The notes below the pieces were generated by a model, which was not told the origin of the DNA, did not search any database, and saw only the letters and a list, made by a program, of their open reading frames with translations. DNA of 64,000 nucleotides, taken from Selenomonadales bacterium UBA7018. GTDB taxonomy: Bacteria > Bacillota > Negativicutes > Selenomonadales > Selenomonadaceae. The translations under genes and the position numbers were made by a program. The stretch is from the NCBI GenBank assembly GCA_002448305.1, contig DJWY01000025.1:189894-253893 (forward strand). The letters run 5' to 3'. Shown here one piece after another: positions 41,464 through 50,957 of the stretch. Position 1 is the stretch's first letter. Each line of letters starts with the position of its first letter.

Positions 41464-42675
41464 TTACTTTTTGACTTTGACGCAAGCAGCAAATTTTTCG
41501 TAGTTCTCTTTGACAACGGGATTAGTTGTACTTTGTTCGGCAGCTTTTTGAAGAAAATTCCAAGCGTCCTCGTATTTTTTTTGCTTGAAATAGGCGACAG
41601 CGATATTGTTGTAAGCTTCGGCGTTAATCGTCTCAATCTTCAATGAGGACTCAAAATCTTTAATCGCGCCTTTGAAATCATTTTGAATGAGTTTAAGCCG
41701 CCCGCGATTGTACCACGCAATAGCAAATTTTTCGTCAATGCGTAAAAGTTCATCGTAAGTTTTTATGGCGGTTTCGGGCTTGCGAGTATTTTCTTGAGCA
41801 AGTGCAAGGTCGAAGAGGGCTTCCGGCAATTCCGGCTCAATCTTCAAAGCTTCTTGAAAATCTTCTTTTGCGCCGTAGAAATTTTCGCGCTCCATGTTGA
41901 CGAGTCCACGATAGACGTAAGCGGCGGCTTTGTCGTCTTCGAGGAGGATTTTAAGGTTAGCGGCGTCCATAGAGGCTTCAGAGGCGTCGGGCATTTGCGC
42001 CTGCATCCACAAATTTAAAATGTCTTCACCGTAGTGATTGCCTGGAACTGCCCACACGCCGTTTAAGTCCGTCCACTTAGTGAGCTTGCCGAAAATTTGC
42101 GGGCGGAATTTTTGAATCAATTCGTAGCGCGGGTCGACGATTTCGACTTTTGGCGGACGCTTAGAAGTGTAAGACAATAAGTGTTGGATATGCGCCCTTG
42201 CGCCGAGTTGGGGTGTATCGAAAAACGCGCCTTTGACGCCGCCGCCGGTCGTGCCCAGTCCGCAGAAATTATTTTGTTCGGGGATAACGTCGCCGCCATA
42301 TGCCCAAGTTCCAGTTTCCTTAATCGCTTGGCAGATAGCAATATCAGGGCGAATTCCTTCGCGTTCTGCTTCGACGTAGTAAAGGTGCACGAGTTGTTCG
42401 ACAGTGCAGTTGAGTTTTGGATTGGGATTGCGCTTTTTAATGAAATTGACCATTTGCGCTTGAGAGGCGACTGCTTCGCCCATTATCGGCACATCGGAAT
42501 AATTTTCGCGCAGGACAATCATAGGCATGCCTTCTGAAGGTGCCGTAACTAATTCGATTTTCTTGAGTTGTCCTTTGTTGAATTTTACTTTTGGTTTTTT
42601 CTCCGCCGCGTCCGCGCAGGCAGTCAGCGACAGAATTAGCGTTACGATTAATGCGAGACTTAAAAATTTTTTCAT
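41464..42675 (-). CDS. Glucosaminidase-domain lipoprotein with TPR repeats
   Basis: 403 residues from the ATG at 42675, 6 bases after AAGGAG. Lipobox LSLTACAD. A glucosaminidase-family domain (about 65-235) has the catalytic glutamate in QAIKETGTW and the block GGDVIPEQNNFCGLGTTGGG. The C-terminal 150 residues hold about four TPR repeats (e.g. AAAYVYRGLVNMERENFYGA, AIAWYNRGRLKLIQNDFKGA) for protein contacts. Paralogue of the gene at 34612-35370, which lacks TPRs. It follows trpS with a 10-base gap. Confidence 0.86.
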   Translation of the reverse strand: MKKFLSLALIVTLILSLTACADAAEKKPKVKFNKGQLKKIELVTAPSEGMPMIVLRENYSDVPIMGEAVASQAQMVNFIKKRNPNPKLNCTVEQLVHLYYVEAEREGIRPDIAICQAIKETGTWAYGGDVIPEQNNFCGLGTTGGGVKGAFFDTPQLGARAHIQHLLSYTSKRPPKVEIVDPRYELIQKFRPQIFGKLTKWTDLNGVWAVPGNHYGEDILNLWMQAQMPDASEASMDAANLKILLEDDKAAAYVYRGLVNMERENFYGAKEDFQEALKIEPELPEALFDLALAQENTRKPETAIKTYDELLRIDEKFAIAWYNRGRLKLIQNDFKGAIKDFESSLKIETINAEAYNNIAVAYFKQKKYEDAWNFLQKAAEQSTTNPVVKENYEKFAACVKVKK

Positions 42676-42685
42676 GAGGAACTCC

Positions 42686-43705
42686 TTATACGTTGAAATA
42701 ATCAATCTTCATGGCGCGTTTGACGCGATTAAGAACTTGCGACGCCTTAGCGCGCGCTTTTTTCGTACCTTCCTTGAGAATATCCATAACTTCATCTGGA
42801 CGCGCCTCGTATTGGGCATGACGGCGGCGAATTGGCTCCAAAGTTTCCTCCAGAACTTCGCGCAGATATTTTTTAACGGCGACATCACCAAGCCCGCCGC
42901 GTTGATAATGCTCCTTGAGTTCGGCAACTTTGGCAGTATCTTCTGCGAAGGCGTCAAGGTACGTGAAAACGACGTTGCCTTCAATGTGTCCAGGGTCGGA
43001 AATTTTAATATGCGTCGGGTCGGTGTACATGTCCTTAATTTTCGCGGCAACGGTCGCGCTGTCGTCGCTAAGATAAATGCAGTTGCCGAGCGTCTTACTC
43101 ATTTTGGCTTTGCCGTCGATACCGGGCAAACGTCTGCAAACTTGACTTTGAGGCAGGAAAATTTCCGGCTCAACTAAAATTCCTTCGCCGTAAAGTTCAT
43201 GCATTTTACGGACGATTTCGCGTGTCTGTTCAAGCATAGGGGCTTGGTCTTCGCCGACGGGAACTAAATTAGCGTCAAAGGCGGTAATATCAGCGGCTTG
43301 GCTGACAGGATAGCACAAAAAGCCGGCGGGTATGCTCGTCTCGAAATTTTTCTGCGCGATTTCGCTTTTAACAGTCGGATTGCGTTCAAGGCGCGACACC
43401 GTAACAATATTCATGTAGTAAGCGGTAAGCTCGAACAGTTGCGGGATTTGCGACTGAATAAAAATCGTAGATTTAGCAGGGTCAATCCCGACGGCAAGAT
43501 AATCAAGCGCGACGTTCAAAATATTTTCGTGAACTTTAGCGGGTGTTCCGGCGTGGTCGGTTAAAGCTTGCGCGTCGGCAATCATGATATAAATTTCGTC
43601 GAACTCGCCGGAATTCTGCAAGCGAACGCGCTCGCGAAGACTGCCGACATAATGACCGAGATGAAGTTTGCCTGTTGGACGGTCGCCCGTCAAAATTATT
43701 TTCAT
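42686..43705 (-). CDS. trpS: Tryptophanyl-tRNA synthetase
   Basis: 339 residues from the ATG at 43705, after AGAGGAG; the longer upstream frame has no support. Class I synthetase with TGDRPTGKLHLGHYVGSL (HIGH motif) and DGKAKMSKTLGN (KMSKS motif). Charges tRNA-Trp. No T-box leader was seen in the 100 bases upstream. Confidence 0.96.
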   Translation of the reverse strand: MKIILTGDRPTGKLHLGHYVGSLRERVRLQNSGEFDEIYIMIADAQALTDHAGTPAKVHENILNVALDYLAVGIDPAKSTIFIQSQIPQLFELTAYYMNIVTVSRLERNPTVKSEIAQKNFETSIPAGFLCYPVSQAADITAFDANLVPVGEDQAPMLEQTREIVRKMHELYGEGILVEPEIFLPQSQVCRRLPGIDGKAKMSKTLGNCIYLSDDSATVAAKIKDMYTDPTHIKISDPGHIEGNVVFTYLDAFAEDTAKVAELKEHYQRGGLGDVAVKKYLREVLEETLEPIRRRHAQYEARPDEVMDILKEGTKKARAKASQVLNRVKRAMKIDYFNV

Positions 43706-43805
43706 GCTGAAAACTCCTCTGTAGAAAATTTCGTTGATTATAACACACGCCAGAAAATTTTCATACAAAAAAATTACCCCAACCGCAGTCGAGGCTAAAA
43801 TTTTT

Positions 43806-45157
43806 TCAGCGATTGAAAACCAAAATATCATTAATGTCCGGTTCGTAAAAGTTTTGCAAATCGTCAAGCTCGGCGTTCGTCGGCTCCAACAATGCAAATT
43901 TATTAATTCGACCTTCCTGATACAAAAACTTTGCGTCGTCCCGCGTGATTACTTCGATAAGATTTTCGCCGATGTGCAGATAATTTCGATTCTGTTTGCG
44001 CAAAAGACCTTCGCCCGCAACTTTTTTTGCTGAAGCCGCTTTGTCGTCGACGATAAATTTTGGCTTGAATTTCCCGCCTTGAATAATAGCGAGGGCAAAG
44101 TAATATGTTTCCTTGCTGACAGCGCGAAGTATTGCCACGCCCCCCCCAATGTATTTTTAAGCCCGAAAGCGTCAGCGACTTCGCGGGCGAAACGGTTTTT
44201 GTCGTCAAGAATTCGGGCGCGATAATCGGCTTGTTTTTCGTGCGCGGCGGAGAAGTTGTCAAAGACCTCGCGAATTTTTTCGATAACTTGTTGCGGATTG
44301 GCGATGCGCTCATCGAATTTGAATTCATCTGGAATGTTTATGTCAACGTCATTGTTCGCCGCGCCACGTTTGCCGGTTATCACGACGCAACCGGAAATTG
44401 CCGCTTCGCGGGGAATTCTATCTTTGCCGGGGTGATTTCCAAAGTCGATATAAATTTTCGCCGCCGCTAAAAGTTCTTGAACTTGTTCGGGCGTCATGTT
44501 TTGAATCGGACGCCAAGCAATGTCAGGAGCAAGCTTAACTAGATATTCGGTAGCTTCAACACCTTTTCTAGGATTGTACGCGACAAAATTTTCTTTTCTA
44601 CTTAAATCAACCTGTGCGGCTTTGCTCAAAAATGCTTGATTGAGATAATCCTCGACCATATAAATTTTGTAATCGGGCACGCCATTTATCTTGACGAATA
44701 GGCGCGCATATTCTGATTGCACGAAATGAATTATATCGCCATCATCTTTACCGAAGTAAAAAAATTTCGGCATGGAACCCGCCAGAGCATAGTTCTTGCG
44801 CCAACCGATTGAGTTGGCAACGTTATCAATATAATTATCGACGCTCAACCACCAAAAGACGCGCCGAGTTATTTTTATCGTATAAAGTAAAGAGCTGGCC
44901 ACTTCCGGCAAAATTATAATATTATGTTCGGACTCTTCGATGTTGAACGTGTAGGGCAAATGATATTTTTTATAAAATGGGTGCACGGGGTCGGCGGCAT
45001 TAAACGCGGCGTCGTTAGGCATATAAAACATGAAAGCGTTAACGCCGAATTGAATCAATGTTGAGCAAAGTTGGTGCAAGACTTCTGGTCCACCCGTATT
45101 GATATTTCCGGGACAGATTATATAAACTTTCGAGTCGGGATAAAGCCGCATAATCAA
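43806..45157 (-). pseudogene. Glycosyltransferase-like gene, frameshifted at a G8 tract
   Basis: Reading starts at 45157 and encodes about 340 residues resembling a GT-B glycosyltransferase (KVYIICPGNINTGGPEVLHQ near the N-terminus, CVVITGKRGAANN late). At a run of eight G on the coding strand (44140-44147 as C) the frame is lost and a basic, unrelated tail follows (stop at 43949). One more G would continue into 43806-44138: AILRAVSKETYYFALAIIQG ... DINDILVFNR. The gene is therefore one base from a full length of about 450 residues. Phase-off state, mutation or base-calling error are all possible. Confidence 0.78.
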
Positions 45158-45215
45158 GCCTCCTAAAAAATAGCGGTCGACAAACCCCGAAGAGTTTGCC
45201 GACCTAAATTTTTTC

Positions 45216-46499
45216 TTACAGATAACGGAAGTAAATGTAGATGGTTGAAATGATTATCGAAAGAATCATGAGCGGGAAGGCGACTTTCATAAATCCGATA
45301 AACGAAATCGCCCGCCCGCGCTGAGCCGCCATTGACGCGACAACGACGTTTGCACTTGCGCCGATAAGCGTTCCGTTGCCGCCTAAGCACGCGCCCAAAG
45401 CTAAGCTCCACCACAGCGGGTCAAGATTAGTCAAGCCCATTGCGCCCATATCTTTAATCAGCGGAATCATTGTCGCAACGAACGGAATGTTATCGATAAA
45501 CGCCGAAGCAAGCGCGCTCATCCAAATTATAACTATCGCGGTGAAAGTCAAATCGCCGTGAGTAATCTCCATTGCTTCCTGTGCAAGCATTTTGATAACG
45601 CCCGTTTCAACCAATGCGCCAACAAGGATAAACAAGCCGCCGAAGAAGAAGATTGCGAGCCATTCAATTTTGCTGAGCATTTTGGCAATCATTTCCTCGT
45701 TGCGATGGAAGGTTAGTAAAAGCAAAAGGCTTGCGCCAGTAAGAGCCGCCGTCGCCGATTCAAGTCCAAGCATGCCATGAAACGCGAACAGCGAAATTGT
45801 TATCGCCAAAACGAATAGGCATTTTTTCAATAAAGTGTGGTCGGTAATCTGTTCGTGTTCGTTAAGGCGCATAACCTTATCTTGCAGTTCGGGCTTTGTG
45901 TGCAGGTCGTTCTTATAAATCATCATCAGAATCAAAACAGTAACGATAAAAATTAAAACTGATACTGCCGTCATATTCATGACGAAATCACCGAAACTCA
46001 AGCCGACTGCCGAACCAATCATAATGTTAGGCGGGTCGCCGATAAGCGTTGCGGTGCCGCCGATATTCGAGCTGATAATCTGCGCCATTAGGAACGGCTT
46101 AACGTCAACTTTCAACTGCGCGGCGATATTAAAAGTTATCGGCACGGTCAAAAGGACGGTCGTAACGTTGTCAAGGAGCGCGGAGCAAACGGCGGTTAAA
46201 GTACTAAGCGCGACGAGTAAAGCGACCGGTTGCGCCTTAACTTTCTTAGCCGCCCATATAGCCAGAAAGTTAAAAAGTCCAGTTTCGCTCGTAATGTTTA
46301 CGACAATCATCATGCCCATTAAAAGTCCGATTGTATTAAAGTCAATGTGGTGTACTGCGGTTTCCTGGTCGATAATTCCCAAAAGAATCATTAACATTGC
46401 GCCGAAAAGTCCGACAACTGTACGGTGGATTTTTTCGGAAATTATCAGCGCGTAAGCGGCTATGAAAATCACAATCGCCACAATCGTCATAGTTTCCAT
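45216..46499 (-). CDS. ArsB/NhaD-superfamily ion transporter
   Basis: 427 residues with 11-12 predicted membrane helices. The pairs SALLDNVTTVLLTVPI and SAFIDNIPFVATMIPLI, plus the re-entrant loops SSNIGGTATLIGDPPN and GGNGTLIGASANVV, are the inverted-repeat signature of the ArsB/NhaD/citrate transporter (IT) superfamily. The substrate may be sodium/proton, arsenite or a dicarboxylate; no arsenic genes accompany it. Monocistronic. Confidence 0.88.
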   Translation of the reverse strand: METMTIVAIVIFIAAYALIISEKIHRTVVGLFGAMLMILLGIIDQETAVHHIDFNTIGLLMGMMIVVNITSETGLFNFLAIWAAKKVKAQPVALLVALSTLTAVCSALLDNVTTVLLTVPITFNIAAQLKVDVKPFLMAQIISSNIGGTATLIGDPPNIMIGSAVGLSFGDFVMNMTAVSVLIFIVTVLILMMIYKNDLHTKPELQDKVMRLNEHEQITDHTLLKKCLFVLAITISLFAFHGMLGLESATAALTGASLLLLLTFHRNEEMIAKMLSKIEWLAIFFFGGLFILVGALVETGVIKMLAQEAMEITHGDLTFTAIVIIWMSALASAFIDNIPFVATMIPLIKDMGAMGLTNLDPLWWSLALGACLGGNGTLIGASANVVVASMAAQRGRAISFIGFMKVAFPLMILSIIISTIYIYFRYL

Positions 46500-46557
46500 T
46501 AACTTACCTTCCCCTCAAAAAATTTTTTCGGTCAAAACTCTTTTGCTACAAGTGTAA

Positions 46558-46869
46558 TCAGTAAAGCTTTTTATCTGTGACGGTCAGAGTAATTTTTTCG
46601 CCGTCGCGTTTTATTTTAAAGCTGTAACTCTTGACGCCCGCGTTAGACAGTTCGATTTTCAGTGCGAGTAATTCCCTGCCGAGTTTGTCTGTTAGTTCGG
46701 GTGTGAATCCTGCCTTTGCAAGCGGCGCGGGCGGAGCTTCAGCTTCGGCGACCAAGCGGAGTTTTTCAGCCTTTTTAGCGGCGGTTATGAGTTGCTGTTC
46801 GATTGTTTCCTCTTCAACGTAATTTTTAACCATGTCCTTATCGGTCAAGCCGCGTGGGATTTTCGGCAT
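46558..46869 (-). CDS. Hypothetical protein, 103 residues
   Basis: An Ala/Pro-rich, charged protein with a helical first half (EEETIEQQLITAAKKAEKLR) and a short beta-like C-terminus (KSYSFKIKRDGEKITLTV). No family recognised. It starts 6 bases after the glnS stop codon, so it is probably cotranscribed with glnS. Confidence 0.6.
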   Translation of the reverse strand: MPKIPRGLTDKDMVKNYVEEETIEQQLITAAKKAEKLRLVAEAEAPPAPLAKAGFTPELTDKLGRELLALKIELSNAGVKSYSFKIKRDGEKITLTVTDKKLY

Positions 46870-46875
46870 AATTTA

Positions 46876-48528
46876 TCACCTCTCTTTAACTTTTGCCCAA
46901 GTATCTTTCAAGCCCACGACGCGATTAAAAACCAATTTATCGGCGGTGGTATCAGGGTCGACGACGAAATAGCCAAGACGCAAAAATTGATAGTGAGTGC
47001 CCGTGCCTGTCCAGCGAACACTAGGTTCAATCAACGCTTGCTTAACAATTAGCGAATTGGGATTTAGCGCGGCGATAAAATCTTCCGGCAAATTTCCTTG
47101 CGCGTCGGTCGTTAAAAGATAGTCATAAAGTCTAACTTCGGCGGACATGGCAAATTTTGCGCTAACCCAATGAATCGTTCCTTTGATTTTTCTGCCAGCA
47201 GTCGCGCCGCCACTCTTTGAAGTCGGGTCGATTGTGCAACGAAGCTCAACGACTTCGCCTGCAGAATTTTTGATAACCTCTTCGCACTTGATAATATAAG
47301 CGTGTTTAAGTCTGACTTCGCCGCCGGGTTTAAGCCGGAAAAACTTTTTAGGCGCGTCCTCCATGAAGTCTTCCCGCTCAATGAAAATTTCCCGCGTGAA
47401 CGGAACGAAACGACTGCCGCCGCGTTTAGGGTGATTTTCCGCCGTCAAATACTCAACAGAATTTTCGTCGACATTCGTCAAAACGACTTTCAACGGGTCA
47501 AGCACCGCCATAACTCTATCAGCGTTTTCGTTCAAATCTTCGCGGACGCAATGTTCCAACATTGAAATATCAACGACGCTGTTACTTTTCGCGACGCCAA
47601 TTCGCTCGCAAAAATCTTTAATCGCCGCCGGAGTAAAACCTCTTCTTCTAAGGCCGCACAAAGTCGGCATACGTGGGTCGTCCCAGCCGCGAACGTGTCC
47701 TTCTTCGACAAGCTGACGGAGTTTTCTTTTGCTAGTAATGGTATTCGTCAAGTCAAGACGGGCAAATTCAATTTGGCGCGGGCGGCTATTCGGGTCAAAG
47801 CCGAGTGAATCCAACAACCAATCATAGAACGGGCGGTGGTCTTCAAACTCCAGCGTGCAAACCGAGTGCGTAATATTTTCTATGGCGTCTTCAAGCGGGT
47901 GCGCAAAATCGTACATGGGATAAATCAACCAATCGTCGCCGGTGTGATGATGAGTTGTGCGCGTGATTCTGTAAATGACGGGGTCGCGCATATTTATATT
48001 GGGCGACGCCATATCGATTTTAGCCCGCAAAACTTTTGAGCCGTCGGGGAATTCGCCCGCCTTCATGCGCGTGAACAAATCTAAATTCTCTTCAATAGTG
48101 CGATTGCGATAAGGACTTTCTTTGCCTGGTTCAGTCAGCGTGCCGCGATAAGCTTTGATTTCTTCCGCGCTAAGTTCGTCTACATAAGCAAGCCCGCGCT
48201 TTATCAACTCGACCGCATAATCATAAAATTTGCCGAAATAATCCGACGCGAAAAATTTCCTGTCGCCCCAATCAAAGCCAAGCCATTTAATATCCTCTTG
48301 AATCGAATCGACAAATTCAACGTCCTCTTTAGTCGGGTTCGTGTCATCGAAGCGCAAGTTACAAAGCCCGCCGTTATGGAGCGCAAGACCAAAATTCAAG
48401 CAAACGGATTTCGCGTGCCCAATATGCAAATAACCGTTCGGCTCCGGTGGAAAGCGCGTGTGAATTCCGTTGGTGTACTTGCCCGCCTTCAAATCATTTT
48501 CAATTTCCTGCTGTATAAAGTTTATCAT
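46876..48528 (-). CDS. glnS: Glutaminyl-tRNA synthetase
   Basis: 550 residues, class I. FPPEPNGYLHIGHAKSVCLN has the HIGH motif, ITSKRKLRQLV holds the KMSKS-type motif, and FDDTNPTKEDVEFVDSI is a GlnRS/GluRS block. The C-terminal anticodon-binding beta-barrel region is present. It charges tRNA-Gln directly. Many Firmicutes lack GlnRS and use GatCAB; having glnS suggests gain from another lineage or a dual system. Confidence 0.95.
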   Translation of the reverse strand: MINFIQQEIENDLKAGKYTNGIHTRFPPEPNGYLHIGHAKSVCLNFGLALHNGGLCNLRFDDTNPTKEDVEFVDSIQEDIKWLGFDWGDRKFFASDYFGKFYDYAVELIKRGLAYVDELSAEEIKAYRGTLTEPGKESPYRNRTIEENLDLFTRMKAGEFPDGSKVLRAKIDMASPNINMRDPVIYRITRTTHHHTGDDWLIYPMYDFAHPLEDAIENITHSVCTLEFEDHRPFYDWLLDSLGFDPNSRPRQIEFARLDLTNTITSKRKLRQLVEEGHVRGWDDPRMPTLCGLRRRGFTPAAIKDFCERIGVAKSNSVVDISMLEHCVREDLNENADRVMAVLDPLKVVLTNVDENSVEYLTAENHPKRGGSRFVPFTREIFIEREDFMEDAPKKFFRLKPGGEVRLKHAYIIKCEEVIKNSAGEVVELRCTIDPTSKSGGATAGRKIKGTIHWVSAKFAMSAEVRLYDYLLTTDAQGNLPEDFIAALNPNSLIVKQALIEPSVRWTGTGTHYQFLRLGYFVVDPDTTADKLVFNRVVGLKDTWAKVKER

Positions 48529-48562
48529 ATCAAAACTCCTTTAATTTGTTGTCAAGATAAGT

Positions 48563-48895
48563 TCATTTAAACGCCGCAACGACAATTCCGCCAACTGCCG
48601 CCGCTATCGCCCCAAAGCCCAACATTGTCTGAATAAAATTAGTATGCAGTTGCTTTGTAAATTCCTTAGCGTTATCGTCGATTTTTTCATAGAAACGCTG
48701 ATTCATTTCGTGGATTTCGGCATCGTGTTTAGCTTGCATTGCGTCTTGCCGGTCTTGCAAGCGACGTATATCCTCGCGTTGTTGTCTAATTTCATCAAGT
48801 GCTATGTCAATTTTAAGCATGACTTTATCAAATTTGGCATTTTGCGCGTCGATTTGCCTTTGAAATTGTTCGTTGATTCTTTCTTGTTCTGTCAT
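48563..48895 (-). CDS. Coiled-coil protein with C-terminal membrane anchor
   Basis: 110 residues: a long charged coiled coil (about 1-85, rich in Gln, Arg, Asp) and a C-terminal hydrophobic segment (about 90-108: MLGFGAIAAAVGGIVVAA). Tail-anchored topology is likely. Similar small proteins are often of phage or envelope origin, but nothing nearby supports phage. Function unknown. Confidence 0.6.
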   Translation of the reverse strand: MTEQERINEQFQRQIDAQNAKFDKVMLKIDIALDEIRQQREDIRRLQDRQDAMQAKHDAEIHEMNQRFYEKIDDNAKEFTKQLHTNFIQTMLGFGAIAAAVGGIVVAAFK

Positions 48896-48908
48896 GATTA
48901 AAACCCCC

Positions 48909-49694
48909 TTAAGTTTTTAAGACCTCCTCGACGTGAAGTTTCAAGCGGTGAACGCCTTCAGCAATGCGTTCGTCCATAGGGAGATTTGAAACAATTTTTT
49001 CAATGTAGCCGCGCTCAACAATTTTTTGCATAGTCCAAGAAAAATTTACGTCGTAAATCCACATGAGTCGGACAATTTTCCTGTCGCCGTTCGTGCGAAT
49101 TTTTCTGTAGTCGGCTTGATTGCCCGTCACGAAATTTTCTACAAAATCGGGGCTTATATCCGCAACCAAATTTCCTTTATACTTAATGAAATTTGGCATT
49201 TTATCAACGTTAGCTTGAGCAAGAAAGGGTTCCAACACGCGATAAATATCTAACTTGTCAGCGTCGCGAATCAGTTTGGCAAATAAGATTTTCCGTTCGT
49301 CATCGCAAGGGGCAACGGTTTTCTTATTATGATTCTGAATCGCGAACGTTAAAACGTCATAATCGGGCGCGGAAAGCTCCTTGAAAAATTCCAACTCGGC
49401 AATGACTTTCAAAGCAAGGTCGGCATGGTCTTCAGAGTCGGCATCGTTGAAAGTTTTATAAATGCTGTATTGGCGAAAGCGTCCCACATCGTGAAACAGC
49501 CCGATAATTTCTGCAAGTTCAGTATCATGCGTCGACAGCTTTAAAAATTTTGCTAACTCAATGCAATTCGCCGTAACGTAGCCGGTATGCTTTTCCTTAA
49601 TCAAAATTCCCTGCTGAACTTCCGCATTGTCCGAATAAAAACTTTTCATGTAGCGCGACATCCAATCGTGCATTCGCCGGAGCAATTCCCGCAT
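48909..49694 (-). CDS. HD-domain phosphohydrolase
   Basis: 261 residues with an HD fold (about 30-160): the first His in KEKHTG, the HD pair in LFHDVGRFRQYSIY, and later HADLAL with a downstream Asp (IRDADKLDIY). These residues bind metals in nucleotide or phosphate ester hydrolases. No GGDEF, RelA or other domain is attached. The last 80 residues are helical. Substrate unknown. Confidence 0.82.
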   Translation of the reverse strand: MRELLRRMHDWMSRYMKSFYSDNAEVQQGILIKEKHTGYVTANCIELAKFLKLSTHDTELAEIIGLFHDVGRFRQYSIYKTFNDADSEDHADLALKVIAELEFFKELSAPDYDVLTFAIQNHNKKTVAPCDDERKILFAKLIRDADKLDIYRVLEPFLAQANVDKMPNFIKYKGNLVADISPDFVENFVTGNQADYRKIRTNGDRKIVRLMWIYDVNFSWTMQKIVERGYIEKIVSNLPMDERIAEGVHRLKLHVEEVLKT

Positions 49695-49776
49695 TAAATC
49701 CCCTCCAAAATTAGATTTGAATTAAAAAGATTATACAACCGATTTTGGCTTTGCGCAATTTATCTTAGCAAATTTA

Positions 49777-49806
49777 TTGACGCGGGCTAAGCGGCTATGT
49801 TAATAT
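49777..49806 (+). promoter_or_regulatory. Promoter of the flavodoxin gene
   Basis: TTGACG (49777-49782), 18-base spacer, TAATAT (49801-49806), 41 bases before the start codon; GGAGG precedes the ATG. Confidence 0.75.
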
Positions 49807-49846
49807 GTGCGCGACTTAGGTAAAAATTTTTTGGAGGCGATTCTTA

Positions 49847-50275
49847 ATGAGTAAAATCGCGGTCGTGTTCTGGAGCGGCACCGGTAATACTGAGGAAATG
49901 GCGAACGCTGTAGCCGAAGGCGCAAAGGCGGCAGGTGCTGACGTTGAAATTTTCCAGGTCGACGAATTCAACGTAGCTGACATGGCTGATTATAATGGTT
50001 TCCTCTTCGGTTGCCCGGCTATGGGCGATGAGGTTTTGGAAGAAGATTCTTTCGAGCCTTTCTTCACCGATGCGGAAGCGAAACTTAATGGCGTCCCTGT
50101 CGGGCTTTTTGGCTCGTATGGTTGGGGCGGCGGCATTTGGATGGAAAATTGGAGCGAGCGCACTAAAGAGGCGGGCGCAAAATTTGTCGGCAACGTTATC
50201 GCCGAAAATGCTCCCGATGATGCCGCGCTTGAAGATTGTCGCAAACTCGGCGAGGATTTGGCTAAGGCTATCTAA
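49847..50275 (+). CDS. Flavodoxin (short chain)
   Basis: 142 residues. The FMN phosphate loop is WSGTGNTEEMA, the 50s-loop side is FGCPAMGDEVLEE, and the 90s loop is GSYGWGGGIWMENW, where Trp and Tyr stack on the flavin. It transfers low-potential electrons in anaerobic metabolism, replacing ferredoxin. Monocistronic with its own promoter and terminator. Confidence 0.95.
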   Translation: MSKIAVVFWSGTGNTEEMANAVAEGAKAAGADVEIFQVDEFNVADMADYNGFLFGCPAMGDEVLEEDSFEPFFTDAEAKLNGVPVGLFGSYGWGGGIWMENWSERTKEAGAKFVGNVIAENAPDDAALEDCRKLGEDLAKAI

Positions 50276-50298
50276 AAATCTTTCAATGCAATAAAAAA

Positions 50299-50330
50299 TC
50301 CCCGTATCTTTTCAGAGCGGGGAATTTTTT
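50299..50330. terminator. Terminator between flavodoxin and GNAT genes
   Basis: TCCCCG (50299-50304) with CGGGGA (50318-50323), followed by T residues on plus and preceded by six A, serving both converging genes. Confidence 0.8.
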
Positions 50331-50342
50331 TCCTGCAATGTA

Positions 50343-50846
50343 TTATCTAGCAAAATATTCGCGGTCAAGCATTCCGAAGACGATTAGATTTTCGTAAACG
50401 CCATTTGTCAAAATAATTTCGCGCAGAAGTCCTTCGCGGACAAAGCCGGAACTTTCATAGAGATGAAGCGCGACCGAATTATAATCCTTGCAATCAATCC
50501 AAATGCGATGAAAACATTTCGTCTCGAACGTCCACTTAATCAGAAGGTTCAGAGATTCGCGTCCGTAGCCTACGCCTTTCTTATCAATGATAACGTGTGT
50601 GAATTCCGCGCAGGGCGTATTCAATTCGCGAAGCATGAAGTAGCCGACGCGCTCGCCTGTAGAAATTTCTTCGGCGATAACGTCCATTTTATCCACACAG
50701 GTAAAAATTTTGCGGTGATAATCTTCGCTGAACGGCACAATAAATTTCCGATTTTCAGGGACGGCTTGCAACTTCATGATATAATCTAAATCGTCTAGAA
50801 CGGCGCGGCGAAGTCGCAACCGTTCGCCCGTGATTAATTCTTTCAT
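50343..50846 (-). CDS. GNAT acetyltransferase, RimJ/RimL type
   Basis: 167 residues with a GNAT fold: RLRLRRAVLDDLDYIMKLQ at the start, then THVIIDKKGVGYGRESLNLL, where the acetyl-CoA pyrophosphate loop GVGYGRE is visible, then SVALHLYESSGFVREG. RimJ/RimL-like enzymes acetylate protein N-termini or small amines; the substrate here is unknown. Monocistronic, converging on the flavodoxin gene. Confidence 0.88.
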   Translation of the reverse strand: MKELITGERLRLRRAVLDDLDYIMKLQAVPENRKFIVPFSEDYHRKIFTCVDKMDVIAEEISTGERVGYFMLRELNTPCAEFTHVIIDKKGVGYGRESLNLLIKWTFETKCFHRIWIDCKDYNSVALHLYESSGFVREGLLREIILTNGVYENLIVFGMLDREYFAR

Positions 50847-50903
50847 GTTGTCAACTCCTTTGCGCTTAATATATCAGCGATAAAAATTTTTTCAAGGAAT
50901 AAT

Positions 50904-50939
50904 TTCATTCCTAATTCCACATTCCAAATTCCTAATTGA
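50904..50939. repeat. ATTAGGAAT-family intergenic repeat
   Basis: Read on minus: AATTAGGAATTTGGAATG followed by TGGAATTAGGAATGA, the same units in the same order as near 7600. It lies between the GNAT gene and mscS. Confidence 0.6.
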
Positions 50940-50957
50940 TTTTCGGAGGTGTTTTAT

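Noticed and set aside
42527..43177. 216-codon open frame opposite trpS and the glucosaminidase gene
   Set aside because: Overlaps two well-supported genes on the other strand; no ribosome site or domain.
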